64,000 bases of DNA from Virgibacillus aidingensis. Lineage in GTDB: Bacteria; Bacillota; Bacilli; Bacillales; Amphibacillaceae. Positions 52,949 through 63,173 of this stretch are shown here, in pieces. The stretch is taken from positions 62,001 to 126,000 of the forward strand of contig NZ_WIXN01000006.1 in the NCBI RefSeq assembly GCF_010994035.1. Direction: 5' to 3'. Both the position numbers and the translations under genes were made by a program. How positions within the stretch are numbered: position 1 is the first letter of the stretch; every line of letters begins with the position of its first letter. Below the pieces are notes generated by a model. The model had not been told where the DNA came from and did no database searches. It saw only the letters and a list, made by a program, of their open reading frames with translations.

Positions 52949-53192
52949 CTGGTTTTTGATTTTGAGTTTACCTTTTTTCCTCATATTAAAAAACCAGAAA
53001 TACAAATACACGCATGTTTCCCCATAAACTGAAACATGGATCTCCGTTTCAAGTGGTTCCAAGGTCAATGCTAATCCAGTGCTGTATATATATATACAAC
53101 GCTAGATTTGTCAATGTTGGTTAATTTGGTAAAGCAAAAGCCCGATAAAGTTCTTGCCCATGGATTTTTAAAAGAGTTTGGATTTTAACGCA

Positions 53193-53556
53193 GTTCTATT
53201 GCCCATTTTAAGCGGACATCCTAAGCGTTTTGTTCTTTAGAGCAGTTCTATTACCCAGTTCAAGTAATTTTCCAAGCAGTTTTGTTCTTTAGAGCAGTTC
53301 TATTACCCAGTTCAAGTAATTTTCCAAGCAGTTTTGTTCTTTAGAGCAGTTCTATTACCCAGTTCAAGCGGATTTCCAAGCAGTTTTGTTCTTTAGAGCG
53401 TTTCTATTACCCAGTTCAAGCGGATTTCCAAGCAGTTTTGTTCTTTAGAGCGTTTCTATTACCCAGTTCAAGCGGATTTCCAAGCAGTTTTGTTCTTTAG
53501 AGCGTTTCTATTACCCAGTTCAAGCGGATTTCCAGGCGGTTTTGGGTTTTAGAACG
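53193..53556. repeat. Seven tandem copies of a 52-bp unit
   Basis: Unit of about GTTCTATTACCCAGTTCAAG, then CGGATTTCCAAGCAGTTTTG and TTCTTTAGAGC; units begin at 53193, 53245, 53297, 53349, 53401, 53453 and 53505. The outer units are the most diverged and the inner ones nearly identical. The 52-bp period is not a multiple of three and there is no open frame, so it is non-coding. Confidence 0.93.
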
Positions 53557-53835
53557 CCTCATAATAATAATAATTCCTAAAAATAACACCTTTTACCAGT
53601 ACCGGCTATATTGTCTGTGAGAAAGATAAATTTCGCCGGAAGAATTCCATAAAAGAACCGAAAATCTATTTGACACCGTACGTCACCGTTTCCTGCCACT
53701 CCAGGCAATTAAAGTAATAATCCCCTAGAAAACAGTTATTTAAATTCAAGCTTTATTTTCAGGTAAACTTAACGTTTTGATACATGAAACTAATAAATCA
53801 TACTTTCGTCATAGGGGTGATACCAATACATGATT
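53557..53835. other. Intergenic region, no gene seen
   Basis: Stretch between the 52-bp repeats and serS. No reading frame, repeat or RNA that I can support. Confidence 0.5.
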
Positions 53836-53866
53836 ACCGGGAAAATGATGTTTTCCCGGTAGTTTA
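53836..53866 (-). terminator. Hairpin downstream of serS
   Basis: Perfect 10-bp stem ACCGGGAAAA / TTTTCCCGGT with a 5-base loop. T-rich flanks are weak, so it may be a weak terminator. Confidence 0.6.
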
Positions 53867-53880
53867 TCTCATTATTTATG

Positions 53881-55149
53881 CTACTTAATCACTTCCACCC
53901 CGCCCATATACGGCTGCAATGCTTCCGGCACTTTCACGGAGCCGTCTTCCTGCTGATAATTTTCCAAGATAGCTGCAACTGTACGGCCAATGGCAAGTCC
54001 GGAACCATTTAACGTATGCACAAATTCCGGTTTTCCATTTGCTTCTCTCCGGAAACGGATGCCTGCCCGTCTTGCCTGAAAATCCTCAAAGTTGGAGCAG
54101 GAAGAAATTTCCCTGTACGTATTTTGTGCCGGGATCCATACTTCGATATCGTATTTTTTTGCCGCAGTAAAGCCCAGATCCCCAGTACACATCCGCATGA
54201 CACGATATGGAAGGTTCAAGAGCTGCAGGACTTTTTCCGCATGTCCGGTCAATGTCTCCAGCACTTCATAAGATTCCTCCGGTTTTACAAAATGCACGAG
54301 CTCCACTTTGTTGAACTGGTGCTGACGGATTAGCCCGCGGGTATCCCTTCCGGCGGAACCTGCTTCAGAACGGAAATTGGCACTGTAGGCCACATATTTT
54401 CTCGGCAGATCCATTAAAATTTCATCACGGTGATAGTTGGTAACTGGAACTTCTGAAGTGGGAATAAGGAAATAATCCATATCTTCAATGAGAAATGCAT
54501 CCTCTTCAAATTTCGGCAGCTGCCCTGTCCCTGTCATGCTTTGTCTGTTCACCATTTGCGGCGGAAGCATTTCTGTATAACCATGCTGATCGGCATGCAA
54601 ATCCATCATAAAATTAATTAAGGCCCGCTCCAGTCTCGCTCCAAGGCCTTTATAAAATACAAACCGGCTCCCGGTTACTTTGCCTGCCCTTTCAAAATCG
54701 ACGATGTCCAGATTGGTCCCAATATCCCAATGTGCCTGTGCTTCGAAAGGAAACTCCTGTAACTCTCCCCATTCTCTTTCCACTACATTGTCATCTTCAT
54801 CTTCACCGACAGGCACACTTTCATGGGGAATATTCGGAATGGAAAGCAGCATATCATCCAGCTTTTCCTCTACTTCTCTTAACTCATTGTCCAATGCGGA
54901 TATTTTATCTCCAACTGCCCGCATTTCCTGAATAACCGGTTCTGCATCCTTTTTTTCCTTTTTTAAGATAGGAATTTGCTTGGAGGCTTCATTTCGTTTT
55001 GCTTTTAATTTTTCTGTTTCAGCAATCAGATTTCTTCTTTTTTCATCGTATTCCTCGAACTTATTCAGTTCAGATAAGTCCTCTCCTCTGCGGGAGAGTT
55101 TTTGCTTTACTTCTTCCAGGTTATTTCTTAAGTATTTCATGTCCAGCAT
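53881..55149 (-). CDS. serS: Seryl-tRNA synthetase
   Basis: 422 residues, class II synthetase. The N-terminal coiled-coil arm (residues ~30-105) precedes the catalytic domain; motif 2 is [25 protein letters not shown] and motif 3 [18 protein letters not shown], with a TxE-like [20 protein letters not shown] precedes the ATG. Under T-box control. Confidence 0.97.
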   Translation of the reverse strand: MLDMKYLRNNLEEVKQKLSRRGEDLSELNKFEEYDEKRRNLIAETEKLKAKRNEASKQIPILKKEKKDAEPVIQEMRAVGDKISALDNELREVEEKLDDMLLSIPNIPHESVPVGEDEDDNVVEREWGELQEFPFEAQAHWDIGTNLDIVDFERAGKVTGSRFVFYKGLGARLERALINFMMDLHADQHGYTEMLPPQMVNRQSMTGTGQLPKFEEDAFLIEDMDYFLIPTSEVPVTNYHRDEILMDLPRKYVAYSANFRSEAGSAGRDTRGLIRQHQFNKVELVHFVKPEESYEVLETLTGHAEKVLQLLNLPYRVMRMCTGDLGFTAAKKYDIEVWIPAQNTYREISSCSNFEDFQARRAGIRFRREANGKPEFVHTLNGSGLAIGRTVAAILENYQQEDGSVKVPEALQPYMGGVEVIK

Positions 55150-55177
55150 GGCTATTTCCTCCTTATAATTTTATTCC

Positions 55178-55435
55178 ATTAAAAAAACTCCCATCCCTTT
55201 AAATAGGGACGAGAGTTGGTATTCCCGCGTTGCCACCCTTGTTGAAGAAACAATTTCTTCCGGCTCATGGGTGTTAACGGCTTCCGGCCGGGTTTATTTA
55301 AAGATGAAGGAAAACCTTCATTTTTTCATAAACCAGTTCAAGGATGGATTCACAATACACTAACATCGATTTTCACCAGCCATCGACTCTCTAACTGAAA
55401 GTGTTACTGCTACTATTTCCTGTCATCACTTTGGT
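55178..55435 (-). promoter_or_regulatory. T-box riboswitch (Ser) upstream of serS
   Basis: Stem I with AGAGAG, specifier region GTGAATCCATCC containing the serine codon TCC, T-box sequence AGGGTGGCAACGCGGGAATA and terminator stem ACTCTCGTCCCTATTT / AAAGGGATGGGAGTTTTTTT. Uncharged tRNA-Ser should give read-through. Confidence 0.94.
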
Positions 55436-55450
55436 ATTAATTTAGTATAT

Positions 55451-55479
55451 ATCATATCCAATTTAAAAATTAATTGCAA
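55451..55479 (-). promoter_or_regulatory. Promoter of serS
   Basis: TTGCAA (55479-55474), 17-bp spacer, TATGAT (55456-55451) on the minus strand, a few bases before the T-box leader. Confidence 0.65.
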
Positions 55480-55682
55480 GCAATTTTTAGATTAACCAGC
55501 CATCTGTTTACTCCATTACTCCCCAAATATTGCGCCCAAATCTACTTCCATTTCACTTAATATATGAACAGAAACGGAGTCATTTTTTGCAAATACCCCT
55601 AAACCTGATAATAACCATTCGCTAGAATATGTTTTTCCACAGAATCACTCAGGGGTCGGTACATCAGGATGAGCGTTTATAT

Positions 55683-56282
55683 TTATATTTCTGCTGCCAC
55701 CGGAGAACCTTCCCGCTGTTTCACCATGGAAACAAAATATTGCATAATCCTGTTATCATCTGTGAGTTCGGGATGAAAGGCGGTGCATAGATAATTGTCC
55801 TGTTTGGCTGCAACGATTTTATCCTGCCATGTGGCAAGTATCTCAACTTTCGGGCCAACTTTTGTAATATACGGCGCCCGGATAAACACAGCTTTAAAAT
55901 CATTTCCTGCATACTTAATGTCAAGGGATGCCTCAAAGCTGGCAACTTGCCGGCCAAAGGCATTGCGGGCAACTTTCATATCCATTAGTGCAAGGTGGGA
56001 CTGAACTTGCTCTTCTACTTCATCTGCCATTAAAATTAATCCTGCACATGTTCCAAATATCGGTTTTCCTTGTTTTCCAAATTGCTGTATGGCTTCAAAA
56101 AATCCATAGCTGTCTATTAATCGCCGCATCGTCGTACTTTCTCCTCCAGGGAGAATTAACCCGTCTATATCTGCAAGCTGTTCTTTATGCTTGATTTCGA
56201 TCGCTTTGGCTGCACATGTTTCTATGGATCTCATATGCTCCCGCACTGCTCCCTGCAGTGCCAGTACCCCGATTGTTATCAT
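55683..56282 (-). CDS. pdxT: Pyridoxal 5'-phosphate synthase glutaminase subunit
   Basis: 199 residues. PdxT releases ammonia from glutamine for PdxS. Class I amidotransferase fold: GVLALQGAVREHM at the start, LPGGESTTMRRL, nucleophile Cys in FGTCAGLILMA and the His-Glu pair in CTAFHPEL. Operon pdxS-pdxT, but the 130-bp gap contains a dispersed repeat. Confidence 0.96.
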   Translation of the reverse strand: MITIGVLALQGAVREHMRSIETCAAKAIEIKHKEQLADIDGLILPGGESTTMRRLIDSYGFFEAIQQFGKQGKPIFGTCAGLILMADEVEEQVQSHLALMDMKVARNAFGRQVASFEASLDIKYAGNDFKAVFIRAPYITKVGPKVEILATWQDKIVAAKQDNYLCTAFHPELTDDNRIMQYFVSMVKQREGSPVAAEI

Positions 56283-56324
56283 GTTCCATTCCTTCTTTCC
56301 GATGGCTGCAGCAAATTATTACGA

Positions 56325-56402
56325 TGGGACGAGCATTCAGCGCAGTCCCAAATCTTTTCGGTGGGACGAGCATTTAGCGCAGTCCCAGGAGAACCGTGCC
56401 GC
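56325..56402. repeat. Duplicated GGGACGAGCATT repeat with family B arm
   Basis: Two near-copies of GGGACGAGCATTTAGCGCAGTCCC (24-bp stem-loop unit, written here as GGGACGAGC / GCAGTCCC arms) followed by AGGAGAACCGTGCC. It lies in the pdxS-pdxT gap, so it is transcribed. Confidence 0.75.
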
Positions 56403-56413
56403 TGTTTCATTTT

Positions 56414-57301
56414 CTACTCACTGCGGTCCTGCATGCGGTCTCCGGCTTCGAGAGTGCTCATTTCCACGCCTTTCATGGCTGTGCCAAGGTCTTTGGACAA
56501 CTCGGCAATCAGTTTATAGTCTTGATAATGGGTAGTTGCTTCTACAATTGATTTTGCGAATTTCTCCGGATTATCCGATTTAAAAATACCGGATCCGACA
56601 AATACGCCATCCGCGCCCAGTTCCATCATTAGAGCTGCATCACTTGGTGTGGCAATACCGCCGGCTGCGAAATTTACAACAGGCAGGCGCCCTTCTTCCC
56701 GAATGTCAAGCAGCAGTTCAAATGGTGCGCCAATTTCCTTTGCATAGGTCATTACTTCATCTCTGGACATGCTGGTCACTTTGCGGATTTCGGATTGCAC
56801 CTGACGCATATGGCGGACTGCTTCTACAATGTTTCCGGTTCCCGGCTCCCCTTTTGTCCGAAGCATGGATGCACCTTCCCCGATGCGACGGGCTGCCTCT
56901 CCCAAGTTACGGCAGCCGCAGACAAACGGTACAGTAAAGTCGGATTTATTAATATGATATACATCATCAGCCGGTGTTAATACTTCACTCTCGTCTATAT
57001 AGTCAGCCCCCATGGCTTCCAATACGCGGGCTTCCACAATATGTCCGATACGCGCTTTAGCCATGACCGGAATCGAAACTGCATTCAAAACTTCCTCTGT
57101 TATCGTTGGATCAGCCATTCTTGCCACCCCGCCGGCAGCACGAATATCGGAAGGTACTCTTTCCAGCGCCATCACAGCTACTGCCCCTGCTGCTTCAGCA
57201 ATTTTAGCCTGTTCTGCATTGACCACGTCCATAATGACGCCGCCTTTTTGCATTTCTGCCATTCCTCTTTTTACACGTTCTGTCCCTGTGTTATTAGTCA
57301 T
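56414..57301 (-). CDS. pdxS: Pyridoxal 5'-phosphate synthase, lyase subunit
   Basis: 295 residues, highly conserved barrel. It makes PLP from ribose-5-phosphate, glyceraldehyde-3-phosphate and ammonia. The catalytic lysine lies in [19 protein letters not shown] and the active-site segments [30 protein letters not shown] and [20 protein letters not shown] are intact. First gene of pdxST as in B. subtilis. Confidence 0.97.
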   Translation of the reverse strand: MTNNTGTERVKRGMAEMQKGGVIMDVVNAEQAKIAEAAGAVAVMALERVPSDIRAAGGVARMADPTITEEVLNAVSIPVMAKARIGHIVEARVLEAMGADYIDESEVLTPADDVYHINKSDFTVPFVCGCRNLGEAARRIGEGASMLRTKGEPGTGNIVEAVRHMRQVQSEIRKVTSMSRDEVMTYAKEIGAPFELLLDIREEGRLPVVNFAAGGIATPSDAALMMELGADGVFVGSGIFKSDNPEKFAKSIVEATTHYQDYKLIAELSKDLGTAMKGVEMSTLEAGDRMQDRSE

Positions 57302-57436
57302 ATTTATCCCCCTGTATTTAAGTCATGAAGACTTTAAAATTCTTATTATTCATCAGTAAGTTGAAGTATAACTTGCCCTTCCATACCGGCAGTTTCATTT
57401 TCAGTAAAAAAGCTTAAATATCTATATTCGCTTGAT

Positions 57437-57476
57437 GCAGCAGCATTTGCAACAGGAGAACCGTCCCGGTGCTGCC
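57437..57476. repeat. Dispersed inverted repeat, family B copy (half element)
   Basis: GCAGCA ... TGCTGC arms with AACAGGAGAACCGTCCC inside; starts just after the dacA stop codon. It keeps only the right half of family B. It may contribute to dacA termination. Confidence 0.7.
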
Positions 57477-57477
57477 A

Positions 57478-58812
57478 TTAGCTGAATAATCCTTTGATCC
57501 AGTCGGCGACTGTGGTGAAGAGGTCTGCGAAGAATCCGCCGATGGCACCGAGTGTGAGCATGAACCAGTTGGATTTTTCTACTGATTCATCTGCAACAAG
57601 GGGAATCGTGTTTGAAGTGTCGTTGGTAATATACCCATAGTCATTCTCGCCTTCGTACACAAGTTCAGCTTGTCCAACCACATCTCCTGCCTCAATTGGA
57701 GCAACCAGTTCACCATCTTCGTTTAAATTCTCTTCATCTATATGATATTGAATACTGTATAATTCAGCTTCCTCTTCCTGGACGGGAAGGCTAATTGCTT
57801 CGCTGACGGATACCTGAACCTGATCCTCTTTTCCTTTGGCTACAGGAATTGAAGATTCACCTTCAACTTGATAACCTGCAGGGAAAATCTCCTGTTTGGA
57901 AAAATTATTAAAAGCAAAATCCATCAGTTTAGCTGTTTCCTCAAATCGTTCTGCTTCACTTCCGGTTTTCATCACTACTGTTATATATCGGTCGCCATTT
58001 CTCTCCGCAGTTCCGGTAAAACTGTAGCCTGCCAAATCAGTAAAACCGGTTTTTAGCCCATCTACCCCTTCATAGAAATATGGTTCAAGGTATTCGGCAT
58101 CGTGGGCAAGCATATAATTCCAGTTACGTATATCCTGCCCGTCAAATTCCGTCTCAGGCACGCTCGAAATCTCCAGCGATTCAGGATAATCTTTCACGAG
58201 ATAATAGGCAAGCAATGCAGATGATTCGGCAGATAAAAGGTTTGTATCAGTTGGTTCTGTCCCTTCCGGATAATTATCCCCGAGTGATTCATTATTCAGC
58301 CCGGAGGAATTGACAAATTTAAACTCGGGAAGTCCCATTTCTTCTCCCTTTTCATTCATCATTTTTACAAATTCCGATTCTGATCCGGCAATCAGTTCTG
58401 CAAGGGCAATCGTCGTGGCATTATCCGAGTTAATGGCCATTGCTTCATATAATTCACGGACAGTATAATCCTGATTCTGTTTAAGCCCGACCCCGGAAAA
58501 AGCATTATTTGCCGAAATACTGTAAGGATAGTCACTGATCTGTGTCGTTGTCTCCCACGTAATCTCACCATTTTCAATTGCTTCCCATACCAGATATTCT
58601 GTCATCATTTTTGTCATGCTTGCAGGCGGCAAAGCCTGATCAGCATTTTTTGCATAAATTATTTTTCCTGTGTCAAAGTCCACCACAATGGCTGATTCAG
58701 CATTTAAATTCAAGTCCTGGGCTGCAGCCGAAAAAGGATTTACAAGTACAAATACCATTACTACTAGTCCGGTTAATAATAACGATAGATGTTTCATCAT
58801 TTTATGTTTCAA
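57478..58812 (-). CDS. dacA: D-alanyl-D-alanine carboxypeptidase (PBP5)
   Basis: 444 residues. A signal peptide (to about AAA, residue ~31) is followed by the DD-peptidase domain with SxxK Ser65-Met-Thr-Lys68 (PPASMTKMM), SxN motif in INSDNATTIAL and KTG in VDGLKTGFTDLAG. The C-terminal beta domain ends in an amphipathic membrane anchor (GGFFADLFTTVADWIKGLFS). It trims peptidoglycan pentapeptides at the cell surface. Between guaB and pdxS, the usual order. Confidence 0.96.
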   Translation of the reverse strand: MKHKMMKHLSLLLTGLVVMVFVLVNPFSAAAQDLNLNAESAIVVDFDTGKIIYAKNADQALPPASMTKMMTEYLVWEAIENGEITWETTTQISDYPYSISANNAFSGVGLKQNQDYTVRELYEAMAINSDNATTIALAELIAGSESEFVKMMNEKGEEMGLPEFKFVNSSGLNNESLGDNYPEGTEPTDTNLLSAESSALLAYYLVKDYPESLEISSVPETEFDGQDIRNWNYMLAHDAEYLEPYFYEGVDGLKTGFTDLAGYSFTGTAERNGDRYITVVMKTGSEAERFEETAKLMDFAFNNFSKQEIFPAGYQVEGESSIPVAKGKEDQVQVSVSEAISLPVQEEEAELYSIQYHIDEENLNEDGELVAPIEAGDVVGQAELVYEGENDYGYITNDTSNTIPLVADESVEKSNWFMLTLGAIGGFFADLFTTVADWIKGLFS

Positions 58813-59065
58813 CTTTCTTTACCTCCAAAATATAATTTAACGTTATAAAACAAAGCCTGGCTTATGGTCAAGCATAAGCCGTGGTGGAACCCCCCATGCA
58901 CTCAGTTATATCGTCAGTATGAAAATAGGACCGTACAACTGTAATCATTTTTGCATGTAATATTCAGCTATTCGCGGAAATTTGCTGCTTGTATTGCAAT
59001 CGGCAGCGATAATTAAGTATAAAAATCTACTATCACACCTAAATAATTTTACCACAGAAAACAAG
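58813..59065. other. Intergenic region between dacA and guaB
   Basis: Contains a small hairpin GGCTTATG / CATAAGCC at 58859-58880 just upstream of dacA, but no gene. The rest shows nothing I can name. Confidence 0.5.
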
Positions 59066-59106
59066 AAAATTATAGACAAGGTTGTCCCCTGTCTATAATT
59101 TTTTTT
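59066..59106 (-). terminator. Terminator after guaB
   Basis: AATTATAGACA / TGTCTATAATT stem, flanked by A and T runs, about 150 bp beyond the guaB stop. Confidence 0.7.
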
Positions 59107-59252
59107 ACAGCTGAAACACAGTTTATGTCCGTTGATCGCAATAATTTTTATTTAATAAAGACAGACAGCATGCAAATACCTTCTATCCCTTCATATGCAT
59201 GAGGTTCTGGTAAATATTGTAACTTCATCATCCATCTATTATTTCACGGAAC

Positions 59253-60737
<1,485 letters not shown>

Positions 60738-60903
60738 TTAATTTTTTTGCATGTATGACAGTAATCGCCTTTGTTTACACTAAAGTACGTAATTGTATTT
60801 TTATATACCTTACTCCAACAAATAATCTTTTTCAACCACCTGTTATTGGAAATATAAAAATAAATAGATTCAAAAAAATTGAACAAATAATGAGAGGAAA
60901 ACA

Positions 60904-61875
60904 ATGAAAAAAAAATATATGTTTTTAACCTATTTACAATCCGAGGAAACATCCCGGCAATATCTGGAACAATGTTACAAAAAGCTGGATGATATTGACG
61001 CGGAAAAAAAAAGCTATGAAAACTGCCGCGGATTTATGTATTATCTTGACCATGGCCTTCAAATGTATGAACAAGGAGAAAAACTATCCCCCATTATGCA
61101 GCCCATTTTATATTTTTATGGTATGGTTCACCTGTTAAAAGCGTGTTTATTAACGATACGGCCGGAATATCCCGAAACTACCAGTCTGTTGGCACACGGA
61201 GTTACAGCCAGAAAACGAAAGAAAAAGAACTATTCTTTTATGAAGGATGAGGTGAAAATTCAGCATAACGGCTTATTTCCTTATATGGCAGCCCACCTGC
61301 TGTCAAGCAAAAACATTCCCTTTGAAAAAATCACCATGGAAGCCTTGTTGGCATTAGTTCCGGAAATGCAACCTTTATTCCATTTCCAAAACAAGCAAAC
61401 AATCATCCCAGTCGGTAAAGCCAATTCACCGCTGCTTGAATTTCCGGTATCTCTATTGGACAGCTATCATTTAACAGAAAAAGCTTTTATAAAAAAAATT
61501 GAACACTATTTGCCTGAAATACAATACGCAGATACCGATAAGGAAATGATCCGGATGGAAATAGCTTGTCCGGCCGAAGAAAAAAAGACGCCTTTTTATA
61601 TTCATATGGAGACCCGGCAATTGTATTTTCCTGCCAACAGGGAAATATTTTTACCCGTTTCCGAAATCATGGTTCACTATTTATTATTATATAATTTAAG
61701 CATGCTTTCCCGATATGAAACAGAATGGTGGGGTGATCTATTTACTGCAAAGTCAGAATCGGATTACCCCTTTATCCTCGGTTTTCTGCAATGCACCCAG
61801 GAAAAAATTCCACTGCTGCTGGAAGATAAATTAAAAAAGAAACTTCCTGCGGGTTCGTTGCCATTTAACCGATGA
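60904..61875 (+). CDS. yaaC: YaaC-like protein
   Basis: 323 residues of the YaaC family, unknown function. It is a soluble, basic, helix-rich protein; the core region MYYLDHGLQMYEQGEKLSPIMQPILYFYGMVHLLKACLLT is characteristic, with SLLAHGVTARKRKK following. GAGAGGAAAAC precedes the ATG. Position between gyrA and guaB on the other strand is as in B. subtilis. Its end overlaps the HD-GYP gene tail to tail by 11 bp. Confidence 0.9.
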   Translation: MKKKYMFLTYLQSEETSRQYLEQCYKKLDDIDAEKKSYENCRGFMYYLDHGLQMYEQGEKLSPIMQPILYFYGMVHLLKACLLTIRPEYPETTSLLAHGVTARKRKKKNYSFMKDEVKIQHNGLFPYMAAHLLSSKNIPFEKITMEALLALVPEMQPLFHFQNKQTIIPVGKANSPLLEFPVSLLDSYHLTEKAFIKKIEHYLPEIQYADTDKEMIRMEIACPAEEKKTPFYIHMETRQLYFPANREIFLPVSEIMVHYLLLYNLSMLSRYETEWWGDLFTAKSESDYPFILGFLQCTQEKIPLLLEDKLKKKLPAGSLPFNR

Positions 61876-62959
61876 CTTCCTCAATAAATATTGATTGTTC
61901 CTGCTGCAGCGATAAAATTTGCCCATCCTGCAGACGGACAATCGGACGTGCGGGTTCATCATGATCAATAAACACAATTTCCCCTGTAAACTGGTTGGAC
62001 AGCTTTACTTTTGTGCCGATGGAAAATCGCACGAGGCTGTCAATAAAGGCATTTACTACTTCCGGATCCAGTTTGGTGTATTTTTCTTTTTGCAATGCCT
62101 CTATTGCTTTATATGGGGATTTTTTTTCTTTACAGGAATGTTCACTGGTCATTTGGTTGTACATATCACAAAGGGCGATAATTCTTGCAAATCTATGTAT
62201 CTTCCCCTTTCGCAGGCCAAGTGGATATCCGCTCCCATCAAGCCTTTCATGGTGCTGCAATACAGCTATTTTTACACCTTGAGTAATAGTGGGGGTATTT
62301 TCCACTAACCGGTAAGCATAGGCAGGATGTTTTTTTATTTCATTTAATTCATCCATTGTTAAAGGATGCTCTTTTAATAATATAGCAGGATCCAATTTTG
62401 CCATTCCACTGTCGCTTAATAAACCGGCAATACCGATTTGCAGCCATTCTCCCTTTTTAAATCCCATTTTCTTTCCTAAGTATGCAGAAAGTACGCCAAG
62501 CGCCACACTATGATAATAAAAATAATCTTTCCTTTTACTGTATCGATGAAGTAAGTACACTTCCTCCTCTATTTCATTTATCCGCTCCAGTAAAGGCAAT
62601 ATATGCTTTCTCAACACAGCCATATCCACAGGCATGCCATTTTGCCACTTTTCAAATTCTTTTTTGTACATATGTACGGCATGATCATAATGATTCTTAA
62701 AAGAAAGATTTTCATGCTGCTTCTCTTTTTTATGTTCTCTATTTACAGACACACCCTCTATAATTTCTTTTGGCTGGAAAACTTTCCCGTCTGCAAGTTT
62801 AGAGGATACTTCCACAGAAGAAATCAAAAATTTACCTAAAAAGGTGATATGTTTCTCCTCTAAAACCGTATTCTTGGGAACGAGTGGTTTATTCGATTTT
62901 CCTTTTACCTCCTGCAATAAAATACAACCAGGAATTAATTGTGACGGTTTCACACGCAT
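61865..62959 (-). CDS. HD-GYP domain protein (c-di-GMP phosphodiesterase-like)
   Basis: 364 residues from the ATG at 62959 (AGAGGTAGGG upstream). An N-terminal ~130-residue domain resembles those of other Bacillaceae HD-GYP proteins. The HD-GYP core shows HSVALGVLSAYLGKKMGFKK, then GIAGLLSDSGMAKLDPAIL where the canonical HD is replaced by SDSG, then HPAYAYRLVE, VLQHHERLDGSGYPLGLRKG (HHE and GYP) and ARIIALCDMYNQMTSE. The loss of the HDxGK His-Asp (LLSDSGMAKL) suggests altered metal binding. Function therefore uncertain; c-di-GMP hydrolysis is not assured. Confidence 0.85.
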   Translation of the reverse strand: MRVKPSQLIPGCILLQEVKGKSNKPLVPKNTVLEEKHITFLGKFLISSVEVSSKLADGKVFQPKEIIEGVSVNREHKKEKQHENLSFKNHYDHAVHMYKKEFEKWQNGMPVDMAVLRKHILPLLERINEIEEEVYLLHRYSKRKDYFYYHSVALGVLSAYLGKKMGFKKGEWLQIGIAGLLSDSGMAKLDPAILLKEHPLTMDELNEIKKHPAYAYRLVENTPTITQGVKIAVLQHHERLDGSGYPLGLRKGKIHRFARIIALCDMYNQMTSEHSCKEKKSPYKAIEALQKEKYTKLDPEVVNAFIDSLVRFSIGTKVKLSNQFTGEIVFIDHDEPARPIVRLQDGQILSLQQEQSIFIEEVIG

Positions 62960-63008
62960 AGGATCCCTACCTCTGCAATTTAATAAAAATTCATCCTGTA
63001 AATAAGAG

Positions 63009-63103
63009 GGGCTGGGGCATAACTGTAAAATCTGGTGTAATCCAAACAAATGATGAGTAGAGCACCTCTATCTGCTTGGAATATCTCCATTATGTCCCAG
63101 CCC
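63009..63103. repeat. Inverted repeat of GGGCTGGGGCATAA type
   Basis: Arms GGGCTGGGGCATAA and TTATGTCCCAGCCC enclose ~67 bp in the gyrA-HD-GYP gap. The arm sequence is a common kind of intergenic element in low-GC Gram-positives. Only one copy is seen in this window. Confidence 0.75.
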
Positions 63104-63173
63104 TATTGTCAGCAATAGTATAAGTACAAACCTCCGACTGCGCTGAGAACATCATCACGCAATAAGGTCTGCC

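Noticed and set aside
53193-53556. 52-bp repeats as a CRISPR array
   Set aside because: There are no variable spacers; the whole 52-bp unit is repeated end to end, and no cas genes lie near.
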